DNA of 64,000 nt from Nocardioides okcheonensis (GCF_020991065.1 NZ_CP087710.1:3534001-3598000); one strand, 5' to 3'; shown: positions 9,418 to 18,634, numbered from the stretch's first letter. The notes: generated from the letters alone by a model not told the origin. Program-made: numbers and translations.

Positions 9418-10715
9418 GACAGGTCCTTTCCGGAGGGGCGGTCCTCCATCCCCCAGGGGGATCCGTACCCCTCGGGCTTCGGTGCGGCGAGCAGGTCGAG
9501 GAAGGGCTTGGGGGGAAGCGCCTCGGGACCGAGCACGCCGGTGCCCGACCAGGTGCCGTCGGCGAGCAGCTCGAGCGCGACGACGGGGTTGATCGCGGTC
9601 TGCCAGACCACGCACTGCGCGCCGTAGTCGCGCATCGAGTCGGCGTTGTCGACGACGTGGTAGAGGTACGTCGCGCGGGGCGCGCCGTCCTTGCCGGTGC
9701 CGGTGACCCACAGCCCGGCACAGGTCTTGCCCTCCATCCGCGGCCCGATGGTCGCCGGGTCGGGCAGGCAGGCGGCGACGACGTCGCGCGGGGACACCTC
9801 GACGCCCTTGACCGTGACCGGCTCCGTCGAGTCCAGGCCGAGGGTGTGCAGGGTGCGCAGGATGCCGATCATCTCCTCGCCCAGGCCGTACTTGAAGGTC
9901 ACCCGGTCCGCCTCGACCCAGCGCGGCATGAGGAGCACCTCCTCGTGCTCGACGTGCACGCACTCGACCGGTCCGATGCCCTCGGGGAAGTCGAAGACCT
10001 CAGGCTCGGAGAACGGCGGGAGGGTGAAGAAGCCCCGCTCGACGTCGCCGCCGGCCCGCTCGCGCTCCCACACCACCGGCGGGTTGAGGCACTCCTCGAT
10101 GATCGTCCACATCGAGAAGCCGGGCGCGAAGACCTCGTTGCCGTCGTCGTCGCGGATGACCAGGTTGGCGCCGTCGCGGGTGCCGAGCTCCTCGATGTGG
10201 TCGAAGAGCTCGTCGGCGGCGTAGCGGGCGAACACGTCGGAGAGGCCGGGCTCGACGCCGATGCCGAGCAGCGCGAGCCGCCCGGCGGACTCCCACTCGC
10301 CGGCGCGGGCGAGCTGCTCGTCGCCGAGCTTGACGCCCACCTCCTCGTAGGGTCGCTCCGGGTGGCGCACCGACAGGCTCATCGCCATGTCGAGGTAGTC
10401 GGCGTCCGCGGCCAGCGCGCCGGTGAAGATCGGCATCACGAAGCGCGGGTCGACGGCGTTGAAGACGTGGGTGGCCCGCACCTCGCGGGCCAGTGCGGCG
10501 ACCGCGTCGGCGTCGGAGGCGTCGACCTGCGCGGCGCTGAACCGCTCGTCGCCGGGGCGTCGCCCGCGCGCCGCGGCGACGGTGCGCTCGGCGCGGGCGA
10601 GGTCGTAGTCGGCCACCACCCACGCCTCGAAGTAGTCACGCTCGACGGCGATCCGCGCGGCGGCGTCGCCGACGCCACCCGCACCCACCATGAGCACGCG
10701 CATGGGTCGGTCCAT
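9414..10715 (-). CDS. Saccharopine dehydrogenase-like NAD(P)-binding protein
   Basis: A protein of 433 aa with an N-terminal Rossmann motif (VLMVGAGGVGDAAA, about residues 8-21) and the layout of the saccharopine dehydrogenase family, which also contains carboxynorspermidine and homospermidine synthases. The ATG at 10715 has AAGGAG 10 nt upstream; a second ATG follows four codons later. The stop overlaps the gabT start. Saccharopine-type chemistry (reductive or oxidative cleavage of a secondary amine joined to an amino acid) could serve polyamine breakdown, for example of a glutamate- or aldehyde-linked adduct. That is inference from the neighbours; the substrate is unknown. Confidence 0.8.
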   Translation of the reverse strand: MDRPMRVLMVGAGGVGDAAARIAVERDYFEAWVVADYDLARAERTVAAARGRRPGDERFSAAQVDASDADAVAALAREVRATHVFNAVDPRFVMPIFTGALAADADYLDMAMSLSVRHPERPYEEVGVKLGDEQLARAGEWESAGRLALLGIGVEPGLSDVFARYAADELFDHIEELGTRDGANLVIRDDDGNEVFAPGFSMWTIIEECLNPPVVWERERAGGDVERGFFTLPPFSEPEVFDFPEGIGPVECVHVEHEEVLLMPRWVEADRVTFKYGLGEEMIGILRTLHTLGLDSTEPVTVKGVEVSPRDVVAACLPDPATIGPRMEGKTCAGLWVTGTGKDGAPRATYLYHVVDNADSMRDYGAQCVVWQTAINPVVALELLADGTWSGTGVLGPEALPPKPFLDLLAAPKPEGYGSPWGMEDRPSGKDLS

Positions 10716-10722
10716 CAGGGGT

Positions 10723-11622
10723 TCACTCCTTGGTCCTGGACGCGCGCAGCGAGCTGACGACCTGCGCGCCGACGACGAGCAGCACTGCGATCACGAACAT
10801 CGAGAAGCCGATGACGTTGGCCTCGGCCGGGATGCCACGCCGCGACGCGACGTAGACGAACTTGGGGAACGTGTTCTCGTTGCCGGAGACGAAGTTGGTG
10901 ATGATGAAGTCGTCGAAGGACAGCGAGAACGCGAGCATGGCGGCGCCGAGGATGCCGGGCAGGATCAGCGGGAAGGTGACCTTCCAGAAGGTCTCCATCG
11001 GACCCGCGTAGAGGTCCTGCGCCGCCTCCTCGATGCGTGGGTCGAGCGACTGGATCCGGGCCTTCACCGTGACCACGACGAAGCTCAGGCAGAACATGAT
11101 GTGGGCGAAGACGATCGTCCAGAAGCCCAGGCTGATGCCGATGTTGGTGAAGCCCTGCACGAAGATCGTCAGCAGCGCGGCACCCATGACGATCTCGGGG
11201 GTGGCCATCGGCACGAAGATCAGCACGTTGCTGGCCGCCTTGCCGCGGAAGCGGTAGCGCACCATCGCCAGCGCCATCAGCGTGCCCAGCACCGTGGCCA
11301 CCACCGTGGAGATCGCCCCGACCTGCAGCGAGACGACCAGCGACTCGCAGGCACCGTCCACGCGGCACGGGTCGGCCCAGTGCTTGGTGGTGAAGCCCTG
11401 CCAGACGATGTTGGTCTTGCCGTGGTCGTTGAAGGAGAACGCGAAGGTGTAGGCGACCGGCAGGAACAGGTAGAGCAGGACGAGGATCGCCGACAGCATC
11501 GCGAAGTGGTTGGCCAGCCACAGCTGGGCCCGCTTCGCCGCCGAGGGGCGGTAGGCCGGGCTGCCGCCCGACGGTCCCGGGGCGCCCGGAGCCGTGGCGC
11601 GGGAGGTCGTGGTCGCGGTCAT
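10723..11622 (-). CDS. potC: Spermidine/putrescine ABC transporter permease PotC
   Basis: An inner-membrane permease of 299 aa with about six helices. The cytoplasmic EAA loop that contacts the ATPase reads EEAAQDLYAGPMETFWKVTF. The stretch LSFDDFIITNFVSG is typical of PotC rather than PotB. It has a proline/alanine-rich N-terminal tail before the first helix. It starts 1 nt after the potB stop. It should form a heterodimeric channel with PotB, fed by the PotD lipoprotein and driven by PotA. Confidence 0.93.
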   Translation of the reverse strand: MTATTTSRATAPGAPGPSGGSPAYRPSAAKRAQLWLANHFAMLSAILVLLYLFLPVAYTFAFSFNDHGKTNIVWQGFTTKHWADPCRVDGACESLVVSLQVGAISTVVATVLGTLMALAMVRYRFRGKAASNVLIFVPMATPEIVMGAALLTIFVQGFTNIGISLGFWTIVFAHIMFCLSFVVVTVKARIQSLDPRIEEAAQDLYAGPMETFWKVTFPLILPGILGAAMLAFSLSFDDFIITNFVSGNENTFPKFVYVASRRGIPAEANVIGFSMFVIAVLLVVGAQVVSSLRASRTKE

Positions 11623-11623
11623 C

Positions 11624-12544
11624 TCACACCAGCTCCTCGGTGCCGAAGCGGCGGACGTAGAGGAAGACCATCACCAGGATCGCGGCCATCAGGGTGAACG
11701 AGAGCGCAGCCGCGACCGGGTAGCCGCCCGGGATCGCGAGGAACTGGTCGTTGATGACGTTGCCGACCATCTTCCCGCGCTGGGGGCCGAGCAGCTCCAT
11801 GTTGACGAAGTCGCCGGCCGCCGGGATGAAGGTCAGCAGCGTGCCGGCGAGGACGCCCGGCATCGACATCGGCAGGGTGACGGTCCGGAACGTGGTGAAC
11901 CCGTTGGCGTAGAGGTCGCCCCCGGCCTCGATGACCCTCGGGTCGGCGCGCTCGAGCGAGGCGTAGATCGGCAGCACCATGAACGGGAGGAAGTTGTAGG
12001 TCAGGCCCGCGACCACCGCGACCGGGGTGTTGATGATGTGGCCGCCGGGCAGCAGGTGCAGGAAGTCCAGGCTGCGCACCACCCAGCCCTCGTCGGCGAG
12101 GATCTGCGACCACGCGAAGGTGCGCAGGATGAAGGAGGTGAAGAACGGCGCGACGACGCAGATCATCATCAGGTTGCGCCACTTGCCGGCCTTGAACGCC
12201 ATCGCGTAGGCCAGCGGGTAGGCGACCACGAAGGCGAGGAACGTCGCGAGCCCGGCGTAGACGAACGAGCGAGCGAAGTGCGGCGCGTAGTCGGTGAGGG
12301 CGCTGGCGTAGTTCTCGAAGTTGAGGTCGCGGTAGTAGTAGCCGGGGAAGCCGGGGTAGCGGCTCTGCAGGCTCACCGCGGCGAGCTGGACCAGCGGCAG
12401 GATGAAGAAGACGCCGAGCCACAGCACGCCGGGGAGCAGCAGCAGGTAGGCGGTCCAGCTGCGCTTCTCCGTCTCCGGCGCGGGCGGCGTCGGGTGGACC
12501 GACGGGTCGCCCGCGACCTGCGAGACCTGGGCGAGGGAGCTCAT
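11624..12544 (-). CDS. potB: Spermidine/putrescine ABC transporter permease PotB
   Basis: A membrane permease of 306 aa. The first helix is LLLLPGVLWLGVFFILPLV and the EAA loop is IEAGGDLYANGFTTFRTVTL. The stretch FIPAAGDFVNMELLG is characteristic of PotB/PotH proteins. Its ATG overlaps the potA stop (ATGA at 12541-12544), so PotA and PotB are translationally coupled. It works with PotC as the transmembrane part of a polyamine importer. Confidence 0.93.
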   Translation of the reverse strand: MSSLAQVSQVAGDPSVHPTPPAPETEKRSWTAYLLLLPGVLWLGVFFILPLVQLAAVSLQSRYPGFPGYYYRDLNFENYASALTDYAPHFARSFVYAGLATFLAFVVAYPLAYAMAFKAGKWRNLMMICVVAPFFTSFILRTFAWSQILADEGWVVRSLDFLHLLPGGHIINTPVAVVAGLTYNFLPFMVLPIYASLERADPRVIEAGGDLYANGFTTFRTVTLPMSMPGVLAGTLLTFIPAAGDFVNMELLGPQRGKMVGNVINDQFLAIPGGYPVAAALSFTLMAAILVMVFLYVRRFGTEELV

Positions 12545-13638
12545 GAGGCGACCGGCACGCCGAAGGCGTGGCCCGGGTTCCAGGTCAGCCAGACCTCGTC
12601 ACCCGGCCGGAGGTCGAGCGGCTCGACGTCGAGGTTCTGCTCGTAGCAGCTCCAGGTCGCGCCGCTCGGCATGTCGACCAGGTAGCTCGTCGCGACCCCG
12701 AGGAACGAGACGTCGCGGACGACCCCCTTGACGTCGTTGCCGACCCCGTCGGGCTGCTTGCGCGAGACGGTCACCTTCTCGGGGCGTACGCCGAAGAGCA
12801 GGTTGCCCTCGTGGACCTGCGAGCGGGACTTGAGGATCTGCACCTTGGTGCCGAGCACGTCGGCCACGACGCGGTCGCCGTCCGTGGCCTCGATGGTGCC
12901 CTCGCCGATGTTGGCCTGGCCGAGGAAGTTGGCCACGAAGCGGGTGCGGGGCAGGTCGTAGAGGGCGGCCGGCGGACCCATCTGCTCGATGCGCCCCTTG
13001 TTCATCACCGCGACCGTGTCGGCCATGGTCATGGCCTCCTCCTGGTCGTGGGTGACGTGGATGAAGGTGAGCCCCACCTCGGTCTGGATCCGCTTGAGCT
13101 CGACCTGCATCTCGCGGCGCAGCTTGAGGTCGAGCGCGCCGAGCGGCTCGTCGAGGAGGAGCACCTCGGGGTGGTTGACCAGCGCGCGGGCCAGCGCGAC
13201 GCGTTGCTGCTGGCCGCCCGAGAGCTGGGACGGCTTGCGGGTGGCGAACTGGGTCATCTGCACCAGCTCGAGCGCCTCGTCGGCACGCCGGTTGGCGTCC
13301 TTGTCCTTGCGCCGCCGCGGTCCGAAGGCGACGTTGTCGCGGATCGTCAGGTGCGGGAAGAGCGCGTAGGACTGGAACACCGTGTTGACCGGCCGCTCGT
13401 AGGGCCGCGAGCCGGTGAGGTCGGTGTCGCCGATGCGCACCCGGCCGACGGTGGGCTGCTCGAGCCCGGCGACCATGCGCAGGGTCGTCGTCTTGCCGCA
13501 GCCGGACGGGCCGAGCAGGGCGAAGAACGACCCCCGGGGGACGGTCAGGTCGATGTCGTCGACGGCGGTGAAGTCGCCGAACGACTTGGTCACGCCCTCG
13601 AGCAGGAGGTCGCCACGGGCCTCGCGGAATCCAGCCAT
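12541..13638 (-). CDS. potA: Spermidine/putrescine ABC transporter ATP-binding protein PotA
   Basis: A 365-aa ATPase that powers polyamine import. Walker A is GPSGCGKT (43-50), the Q-loop Gln is about residue 89, the signature is LSGGQQQR (139-146), Walker B is VLLLDEP with D163-E164, and the switch His lies in [11 protein letters not shown]-terminal TOBE region (about 245-360, including [10 protein letters not shown]) is present, as in full-length PotA. It starts 1 nt after the potD stop. Substrate choice between putrescine and spermidine depends on PotD; the enzymes around it favour putrescine. Confidence 0.94.
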   Translation of the reverse strand: MAGFREARGDLLLEGVTKSFGDFTAVDDIDLTVPRGSFFALLGPSGCGKTTTLRMVAGLEQPTVGRVRIGDTDLTGSRPYERPVNTVFQSYALFPHLTIRDNVAFGPRRRKDKDANRRADEALELVQMTQFATRKPSQLSGGQQQRVALARALVNHPEVLLLDEPLGALDLKLRREMQVELKRIQTEVGLTFIHVTHDQEEAMTMADTVAVMNKGRIEQMGPPAALYDLPRTRFVANFLGQANIGEGTIEATDGDRVVADVLGTKVQILKSRSQVHEGNLLFGVRPEKVTVSRKQPDGVGNDVKGVVRDVSFLGVATSYLVDMPSGATWSCYEQNLDVEPLDLRPGDEVWLTWNPGHAFGVPVAS

Positions 13639-13639
13639 G

Positions 13640-14896
13640 TCAGTTCCCCATCACCTTGGTGGACCACAGGTCGGCGTACTCGATCTCCTCGTCGGCGTCG
13701 AGAGCGCGGAACTGCTGGATGTTGGACTCCGAGATGAAGTCGGCGGTGGGGAAGATCCACTGGCTCTCGGCGAGGTCCGGGTCGATCTTCTCCATCTCCG
13801 CCTGCGCCCCGTCGACGGGACAGACGTAGTTCACCCAGGCCGCGACCTGCGCCGCGACGGCCGGGTCGTAGTAGTAGTCCATGAGCTTCTGGGCGTTGCG
13901 GCGGTGCGTGGCGGTGATCGGCACCATCAGGTTGTCCGACCACAGGGTGCCGCCGGACTCGGGGATCGTGAAGGTCCACGACGGGTCCTCGGTGTCGGCG
14001 GCGAGGACGAAGATGTCGCCGCTCCACGTGATGCCGGCGACGGCGTTGCCGCTGGTGAGGTCCTCCAGGTAGGAGTTGCCCTTCACCTTGCGGATGTAGC
14101 CGTCCTCGATCTTGCCCTCGATGAAGTCGAGCGCCTTCTCGAACTCGGTCCGGCCCCAGTCGCTGGTGATGTCGACGCCCTGGGACTGCATCACGAGGGC
14201 GGCGGTGTCGCGGAACTCGGAGAGCACGACGATGCGCCCCTTGAGGTCGTCGGCCCACAGGTCGTCGAGCGACTTGAGCTCGCGGCCGACCTTGTCGCGG
14301 TTGTAGCCGATGCCGGCGAAGCCGCTCTGCCAGGTGATGGAGTAGTTGCGGCCGGGGTCGAAGCTGACCTCCTTGAGCGGCTGCAGCAGGTGCGTCACGA
14401 CGTTCGGCATCTCGATCAGCTGCAGCGGCTGGCAGAGCTGGTCGCGGATGACGCGGCCCGCCATCCAGTCGGTGAAGGTGAAGATGTCGCGGTCGATGCT
14501 CTGGTCGGCGCGCAGCTGGGGGGCGACCTTGGCGTAGTAGGAGTCGTTGTCGTCGACGTCCTCGCTGTAGCTCACCGTGATCCCGGTCTGCTCCTCGAAC
14601 GCGGTGAGCGTCGGCGAGCTCGTCTCCTTGCCGTTGAGGTCGAGGTAGGCCGTCCAGTTGGCCCACTTCAGGATCTTCTCGGTGTCCGAGACGTCCTTCG
14701 GCAGGTCGAGGCTGGCCAGGCTGCCCGAGCCCGTCGGCGGCTCGGGCGGCGCGCAGCCGCTGAGCGCCACGCCGGCGCCCGTGGCCAGGCCCGTGCCGAG
14801 CAGCGCCCGGCGGCTCAGGCCGCCCGACGCGGCGCGGGTCAGGGCGGCGGCCGGCTCCGAGAGGTGGCGCCGCGATCGGCGGGGGATCGGTGTCAT
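13640..14896 (-). CDS. potD: Polyamine-binding lipoprotein PotD
   Basis: An extracellular substrate-binding protein of 418 aa. The signal region combines a twin-Arg (RR at 29-30, LSRRALLG) with a lipobox VALSGC, making C48 the lipidated residue. A Tat-exported lipoprotein is therefore likely. The mature part is a type II periplasmic-binding fold with WANWTAYLDLN, SWGDIF-like WSGDIFVLA and WQSGFAGIGYN stretches typical of PotD/PotF. It captures putrescine or spermidine for PotABC. It lies 42 nt downstream of the aldehyde dehydrogenase gene of the same operon. Ligand specificity is not proven. Confidence 0.92.
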   Translation of the reverse strand: MTPIPRRSRRHLSEPAAALTRAASGGLSRRALLGTGLATGAGVALSGCAPPEPPTGSGSLASLDLPKDVSDTEKILKWANWTAYLDLNGKETSSPTLTAFEEQTGITVSYSEDVDDNDSYYAKVAPQLRADQSIDRDIFTFTDWMAGRVIRDQLCQPLQLIEMPNVVTHLLQPLKEVSFDPGRNYSITWQSGFAGIGYNRDKVGRELKSLDDLWADDLKGRIVVLSEFRDTAALVMQSQGVDITSDWGRTEFEKALDFIEGKIEDGYIRKVKGNSYLEDLTSGNAVAGITWSGDIFVLAADTEDPSWTFTIPESGGTLWSDNLMVPITATHRRNAQKLMDYYYDPAVAAQVAAWVNYVCPVDGAQAEMEKIDPDLAESQWIFPTADFISESNIQQFRALDADEEIEYADLWSTKVMGN

Positions 14897-14938
14897 GTCG
14901 TGGTCCTTCGCTCGGGCCCGAAGCTCTGGTGGGTCGTG

Positions 14939-16384
14939 TCAGCTCTCGATGTTCGCCATGACGTGCTTGACGCGGGTGTAGTCCTCGAAGCCGTACATCG
15001 AGAGGTCCTTGCCGTAGCCGGACTTCTTGTAGCCGCCGTGCGGCATCTCCGCGACCAGCGGGATGTGGGTGTTGATCCACACGCACCCGAAGTCGAGGGC
15101 CTTCGACATCCGCATGGCGCGACCGAAGTCCTTGGTCCACACCGAGGACGCGAGTCCGTAGTCGACACCGTTGGCCCAGCGGACCGCCTCGGCCTCGTCG
15201 CCGAACTGCTGCACGGTGATGACCGGGCCGAAGATCTCGTCCTGGATCGCCTCGTCGTCCTGGCGCAGGCCCGAGAGCACGGTCGGCTCGAGGTAGTAGC
15301 CCGCGCCGAGGTCCGTGCGTCGGTTGCCGCCGGCCGCGACGCTGGCGTGCGACGGCAGGTTCTCGATGAAGCCGCTCACCCGCGCCAGCTGGGTGGCGTT
15401 GTTGACCGGGCCGAACAGCGCGTCCGCGTCGTCGGGCAGGCCCACGGGGGCCTGGGTGCGGGCGTAGTCGGCGAGCGCGGCGACGAACTCGTCGTGGATC
15501 CCCGGCGCGACCAGCACGCGCGTGGCGGCGGTGCAGTCCTGCCCGGCGTTGAAGTAGCCCGCGATCGCGATGCCCTCGACCGCGGCCTCGATGTCGGCGT
15601 CGTCGAAGACCACGACCGGCGCCTTGCCGCCGAGCTCGAGGTGGACGCGCTTGAGGTTCGGGGCGGCGCTGGCGGCCACCTCGGCGCCGGCGCGCACCGA
15701 GCCGGTGATCGCGACGAGACCGGGGGTGCGGTGCTCGACGAGCAGCCGGCCGGTCTCGCGGTCGCCGGTGACGACGTTGAGGGTGCCGGCGGGCAGGTGC
15801 TCCGCGGCGATCTCGGCCAGGCGCAGGGTGCTCTCGGGCGTGGTGTCGCTGGGCTTGAGGACGACGGTGTTGCCGGCTGCGAGCGCGGGCCCGATCTTCC
15901 AGACCGCCATCAGCAGCGGGTAGTTCCACGGCGTGACCTGGCCGACCACGCCGATCGGCTCGCGCCGGATCCACGACGTGTGCCCCGCCATGTACTCGCC
16001 CGCGGCCTTGCCCTCCAGCACCCGGGCGGCCCCGGCGAAGAAGCGCAGCTGGTCGACCATCGGCGGGATCTCCTCGCTCGCCGTGAGCGCCTTGATCTTG
16101 CCGGTGTTGGCCGACTCGAGGTCGATGAGCTCCTCGGCGTGCGACTCGATCGCGTCGGCGATCTTCAGCAGCGCCTGCTGGCGCTCGCTCGGGGTGGTGC
16201 TGCCCCACTCGCCGAAGGCGCGGTCGGCGGCCTCGTAGGCCGCGTCGACGTCGTCGGCCCCGCTGACCGGCGCGGTCGCGACCACCTGCCCGGTGGACGG
16301 GTCGACGACGTCGGTCGTGGCCGGGCCCCGGGCGTCGACGTAGGTGCCACCGATGAAGTTGCGCAGCGTGCGTGGGCTGGTCAC
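14939..16384 (-). CDS. Gamma-aminobutyraldehyde dehydrogenase
   Basis: An aldehyde dehydrogenase of 481 aa. Asn N154 (TPWNYP), Glu E250 ([10 protein letters not shown]) and catalytic Cys C284 ([11 protein letters not shown]) are intact. The GQDCTAATR environment and length match the PatD/PrR group that oxidises 4-aminobutyraldehyde to GABA. It is the first gene of the long minus-strand operon. The GTG start has GGAGGA 7 nt upstream. It faces the Lrp-type regulator across a 220-bp control region. Related betaine-aldehyde or other omega-amino aldehyde activity cannot be excluded, but the transporter, aminotransferase and gabTD set make aminobutyraldehyde the best guess. Confidence 0.88.
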   Translation of the reverse strand: MTSPRTLRNFIGGTYVDARGPATTDVVDPSTGQVVATAPVSGADDVDAAYEAADRAFGEWGSTTPSERQQALLKIADAIESHAEELIDLESANTGKIKALTASEEIPPMVDQLRFFAGAARVLEGKAAGEYMAGHTSWIRREPIGVVGQVTPWNYPLLMAVWKIGPALAAGNTVVLKPSDTTPESTLRLAEIAAEHLPAGTLNVVTGDRETGRLLVEHRTPGLVAITGSVRAGAEVAASAAPNLKRVHLELGGKAPVVVFDDADIEAAVEGIAIAGYFNAGQDCTAATRVLVAPGIHDEFVAALADYARTQAPVGLPDDADALFGPVNNATQLARVSGFIENLPSHASVAAGGNRRTDLGAGYYLEPTVLSGLRQDDEAIQDEIFGPVITVQQFGDEAEAVRWANGVDYGLASSVWTKDFGRAMRMSKALDFGCVWINTHIPLVAEMPHGGYKKSGYGKDLSMYGFEDYTRVKHVMANIES

Positions 16385-16469
16385 GACGAAGTCCTCCCGG
16401 TCGGGTGCGGTGAAGGGAGACTAGGACGACGCGCGGGCAATCTCCATAGTTCGTCCGAAGGAAACTGCG

Positions 16470-16513
16470 GGAATCGCGGATTCCTTGACAGCAGATTGCG
16501 GAATCCGTGCCGT
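16470..16513 (+). promoter_or_regulatory. Promoter and palindromes between the aldehyde dehydrogenase and Lrp genes
   Basis: A consensus -35 TTGACA lies at 16485-16490, with a weak -10 TGCCGT 17 nt downstream (16508-16513), oriented towards the regulator gene. Two palindromes flank the -35: GGAATC-GCG-GATTCC at 16470-16484 and GATT-GCGG-AATC at 16494-16505. They share a TTGCGGAAT-like core and are good candidates for Lrp-dimer binding. A separate inverted repeat CGCACA-N6-TGTGCG lies at 16535-16552. The promoter of the minus-strand operon must also lie here but I could not place it. Confidence 0.5.
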
Positions 16514-16604
16514 GGTACTTGCGATGAGGCGCTGCGCACAGCACGATGTGCGGCATGACCGAGCGCAGCGAGCGATTCGTGCGGCCCCCGACGCAGGTGC
16601 GGCG

Positions 16605-17063
16605 ATGAGCGACGGAGGGGTGCGCCTCGACGCGACCGCCAAGCGGATCATCGAGCTGCTGCAGGAGGACGGGCGGATCTCCTACGCCGCGATCGCCAAG
16701 GCGGTCGGCCTCTCGGAGGCAGCCGCACGCGCCCGGGTGCAGAAGCTGCTGGACTCCGACGTCATGCAGGTCGTCGCGGTCACCGACCCCACGCAGGTGG
16801 GCTTCACCCGGCAGGCGATGATCGGCATCCGCACGCACGGCGACCCGGGGCAGGTCGGTGACCTGCTCGCCCAGATCGACGAGGTCGACTACGTCGTCAC
16901 CACGGCCGGCAGCTTCGACCTCCTCGTCGAGGTCGTCTGCGAGGACGACCCGCACCTCCTCGAGGTCATGCGACAGGTCCGGGAGCTCGAGGGAGTGGTC
17001 TCCTCCGAGACCTTCGTCTACCTCAAGCTCAACAAGCAGCACTACAACTGGGGAACGCGATGA
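16605..17063 (+). CDS. Lrp/AsnC-family transcriptional regulator
   Basis: A protein of 152 aa, the family's normal size. An N-terminal winged helix-turn-helix (about 9-60, LDATAKRIIELLQEDGRISY then GLSEAAARARVQKL) is followed by a RAM/AsnC effector domain (about 68-145, IGIRTHGDPGQV... VVTTAGSFDLLVEVVC). I chose ATG 16605; upstream in-frame ATGs would add an Arg-rich tail unlike the family. It is divergent from the polyamine operon and its stop overlaps the aminotransferase start (ATGA at 17060). It probably senses a pathway amine or amino acid and controls both arms, including itself. Confidence 0.9.
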   Translation: MSDGGVRLDATAKRIIELLQEDGRISYAAIAKAVGLSEAAARARVQKLLDSDVMQVVAVTDPTQVGFTRQAMIGIRTHGDPGQVGDLLAQIDEVDYVVTTAGSFDLLVEVVCEDDPHLLEVMRQVRELEGVVSSETFVYLKLNKQHYNWGTR

Positions 17064-18451
17064 GCATCCAACCCTCCCTCGACGAGTCCTTCGACTACCA
17101 GGGCTCCGGCCGCGACCACCTGTGGTTGCACTTCACCCGCCACTCGACCTACGAGAAGGGCGGCGAGATGCCGCTCATCGTCCGCGGCGAGGGGCACAAG
17201 ATCTGGGACAGCCACGGCCACGAGTACATCGACGGCCTCGCCGGCCTGTTCGTCGTCCAGGTCGGACACGGGCGCGACGAGCTGGCCGAGGCCGCGGCGC
17301 GGCAGGCCAAGGAGCTGGCGTTCTTCCCGCTGTGGTCCTTCGCGCACCCGCGGGCCGTCGAGCTGGCCGACCGGATCGCCGCGATGGCCCCCGGCGACCT
17401 CAACCGGGTGTTCTTCACCACCGGCGGGGGCGAGGCGGTCGAGTCGGCCTGGAAGCTGGCCAAGCAGTACTACAAGATGACCGGCAGGCCCAACAAGCAC
17501 AAGGTGATCTCGCGGGCCGTCGCCTACCACGGCACCCCGCAGGGCGCGCTCTCCATCACCGGCATCCCGCCGCTGAAGGAGATGTTCGAGCCGCTCGTCC
17601 CGGGCGCGCACAAGGTGCCCAACACCAACTTCTACCGCCGCCCCGACTACCTCGGCGACGACGAGAAGGCCTTCGGTCGCTGGGCCGCCGACCGGATCGC
17701 CGAGGCGATCGAGTTCGAGGGCCCCGACACCGTCGCCGCGGTGTTCCTCGAGCCGGTGCAGAACGCCGGCGGCTGCTTCCCGCCCCCGCCCGGCTACTTC
17801 GAGCGGGTCCGCGAGATCTGCGACGAGTACGACGTGCTGCTGGTCTCCGACGAGGTGATCTGCGCGTTCGGGCGCGTCGGCGAGATGTTCGGTGCCAGCG
17901 AGTTCGGCTACCAGCCCGACATCATCACCTGCGCCAAGGGCATGACCTCGGGCTACTCGCCGATCGGCGCGATGATCGCCAGCGACCGGCTCTTCGAGCC
18001 GTTCAAGTCCGGCACCACGCTCTTCGCCCACGGCTACACCTTCGGCGGGCACCCCGTGTCGTCGGCGGTCGCGATGGCGAACCTCGACATCTTCGAGCGC
18101 GAGGGCCTCACCGACCACGTCCAGCAGAACGCGCCGGCCTTCCGGGCCACCCTGGAGAAGCTGCTCGACATCCCGATCGTCGGCGACGTCCGGGGCCACG
18201 GCTACTTCTACGGCATCGAGCTGGTCAAGGACCGCGAGACCAAGGAGACCTTCAACGACGAGGAGTCCGAGCGCCTGCTCCGCGGCTACCTCTCCGGGGC
18301 GCTCTTCGACGCCGGGCTCTACTGCCGGGCCGACGACCGCGGCGACCCGGTCATCCAGCTCGCGCCGCCGCTGATCATCGGCCAGCCCGAGTTCGACGAC
18401 ATCGAGCAGCGCCTGCGCGGCGTGCTGACGGGAGCCCTCGAGCGGATGTGA
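17060..18451 (+). CDS. Class III aminotransferase, putrescine/omega-amine type
   Basis: A PLP enzyme of 463 aa with FTTGGGEAVESAWKLAK (about 119-135), AYHGTPQGALSITG (about 155-168), the PLP Asp D264 in LVSDEVICAFGR and Schiff-base Lys K293 in ITCAKGMTSGYSP. This is the omega-transaminase layout of SpuC-like putrescine:pyruvate aminotransferases. It would convert putrescine to 4-aminobutyraldehyde, the substrate of the dehydrogenase encoded across the divergon. It is translationally coupled to the Lrp regulator. Other diamines or beta-alanine are possible substrates. Confidence 0.86.
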   Translation: MSIQPSLDESFDYQGSGRDHLWLHFTRHSTYEKGGEMPLIVRGEGHKIWDSHGHEYIDGLAGLFVVQVGHGRDELAEAAARQAKELAFFPLWSFAHPRAVELADRIAAMAPGDLNRVFFTTGGGEAVESAWKLAKQYYKMTGRPNKHKVISRAVAYHGTPQGALSITGIPPLKEMFEPLVPGAHKVPNTNFYRRPDYLGDDEKAFGRWAADRIAEAIEFEGPDTVAAVFLEPVQNAGGCFPPPPGYFERVREICDEYDVLLVSDEVICAFGRVGEMFGASEFGYQPDIITCAKGMTSGYSPIGAMIASDRLFEPFKSGTTLFAHGYTFGGHPVSSAVAMANLDIFEREGLTDHVQQNAPAFRATLEKLLDIPIVGDVRGHGYFYGIELVKDRETKETFNDEESERLLRGYLSGALFDAGLYCRADDRGDPVIQLAPPLIIGQPEFDDIEQRLRGVLTGALERM

Positions 18452-18494
18452 GGGAAGCCCTCGAGCGGGGGTGAGGGGAATCCCCAGCACTCGC

Positions 18495-18602
18495 GCTCGG
18501 CGCCCGACGTCGTCTGGACCGACGAGCGAGCAAGCGTGACGAGCGCAGCGAGGCAGCGCCGTCGAGCGAGGAGGGAAGACGACGTCTCCGGGGGCGCCGA
18601 GC
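18495..18602. repeat. Long inverted repeat enclosing a GAGCGCAGCGAG-rich core
   Basis: The arms at 18495-18515 and 18577-18602 pair over 21 bp (11 + 10) with one 5-nt bulge, around a 61-nt core rich in GAGCG/GCGAG words. The same GAGCGCAGCGAG word occurs at 16561-16572. The element lies between the aminotransferase and trmB and may act as a terminator. It may also be a dispersed genomic repeat; only one full copy is in this window. Confidence 0.6.
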
Positions 18603-18622
18603 ACGCGCGAGCGGAGCGAGCG

Positions 18623-18628
18623 CAAAAT
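18623..18628 (+). promoter_or_regulatory. -10-like CAAAAT before trmB
   Basis: CAAAAT is followed by AGGACC and the GTG at 18635, the 6-nt spacing used by other leaderless genes here. It is unusually AT-rich for this region. Confidence 0.4.
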
Positions 18629-18634
18629 AGGACC

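Noticed and set aside
16485..16604. Longer Lrp regulator starting at 16485
   Set aside because: The added residues are not family-like and would start inside the -35 promoter element; ATG 16605 gives the normal 152 aa.
13590..17042. Very long open frame on the minus strand antisense and out of frame to potD and the aldehyde dehydrogenase
   Set aside because: It overlaps well-supported genes in another frame and reads as Arg/Ala/Gly-rich filler, the usual effect of high GC.
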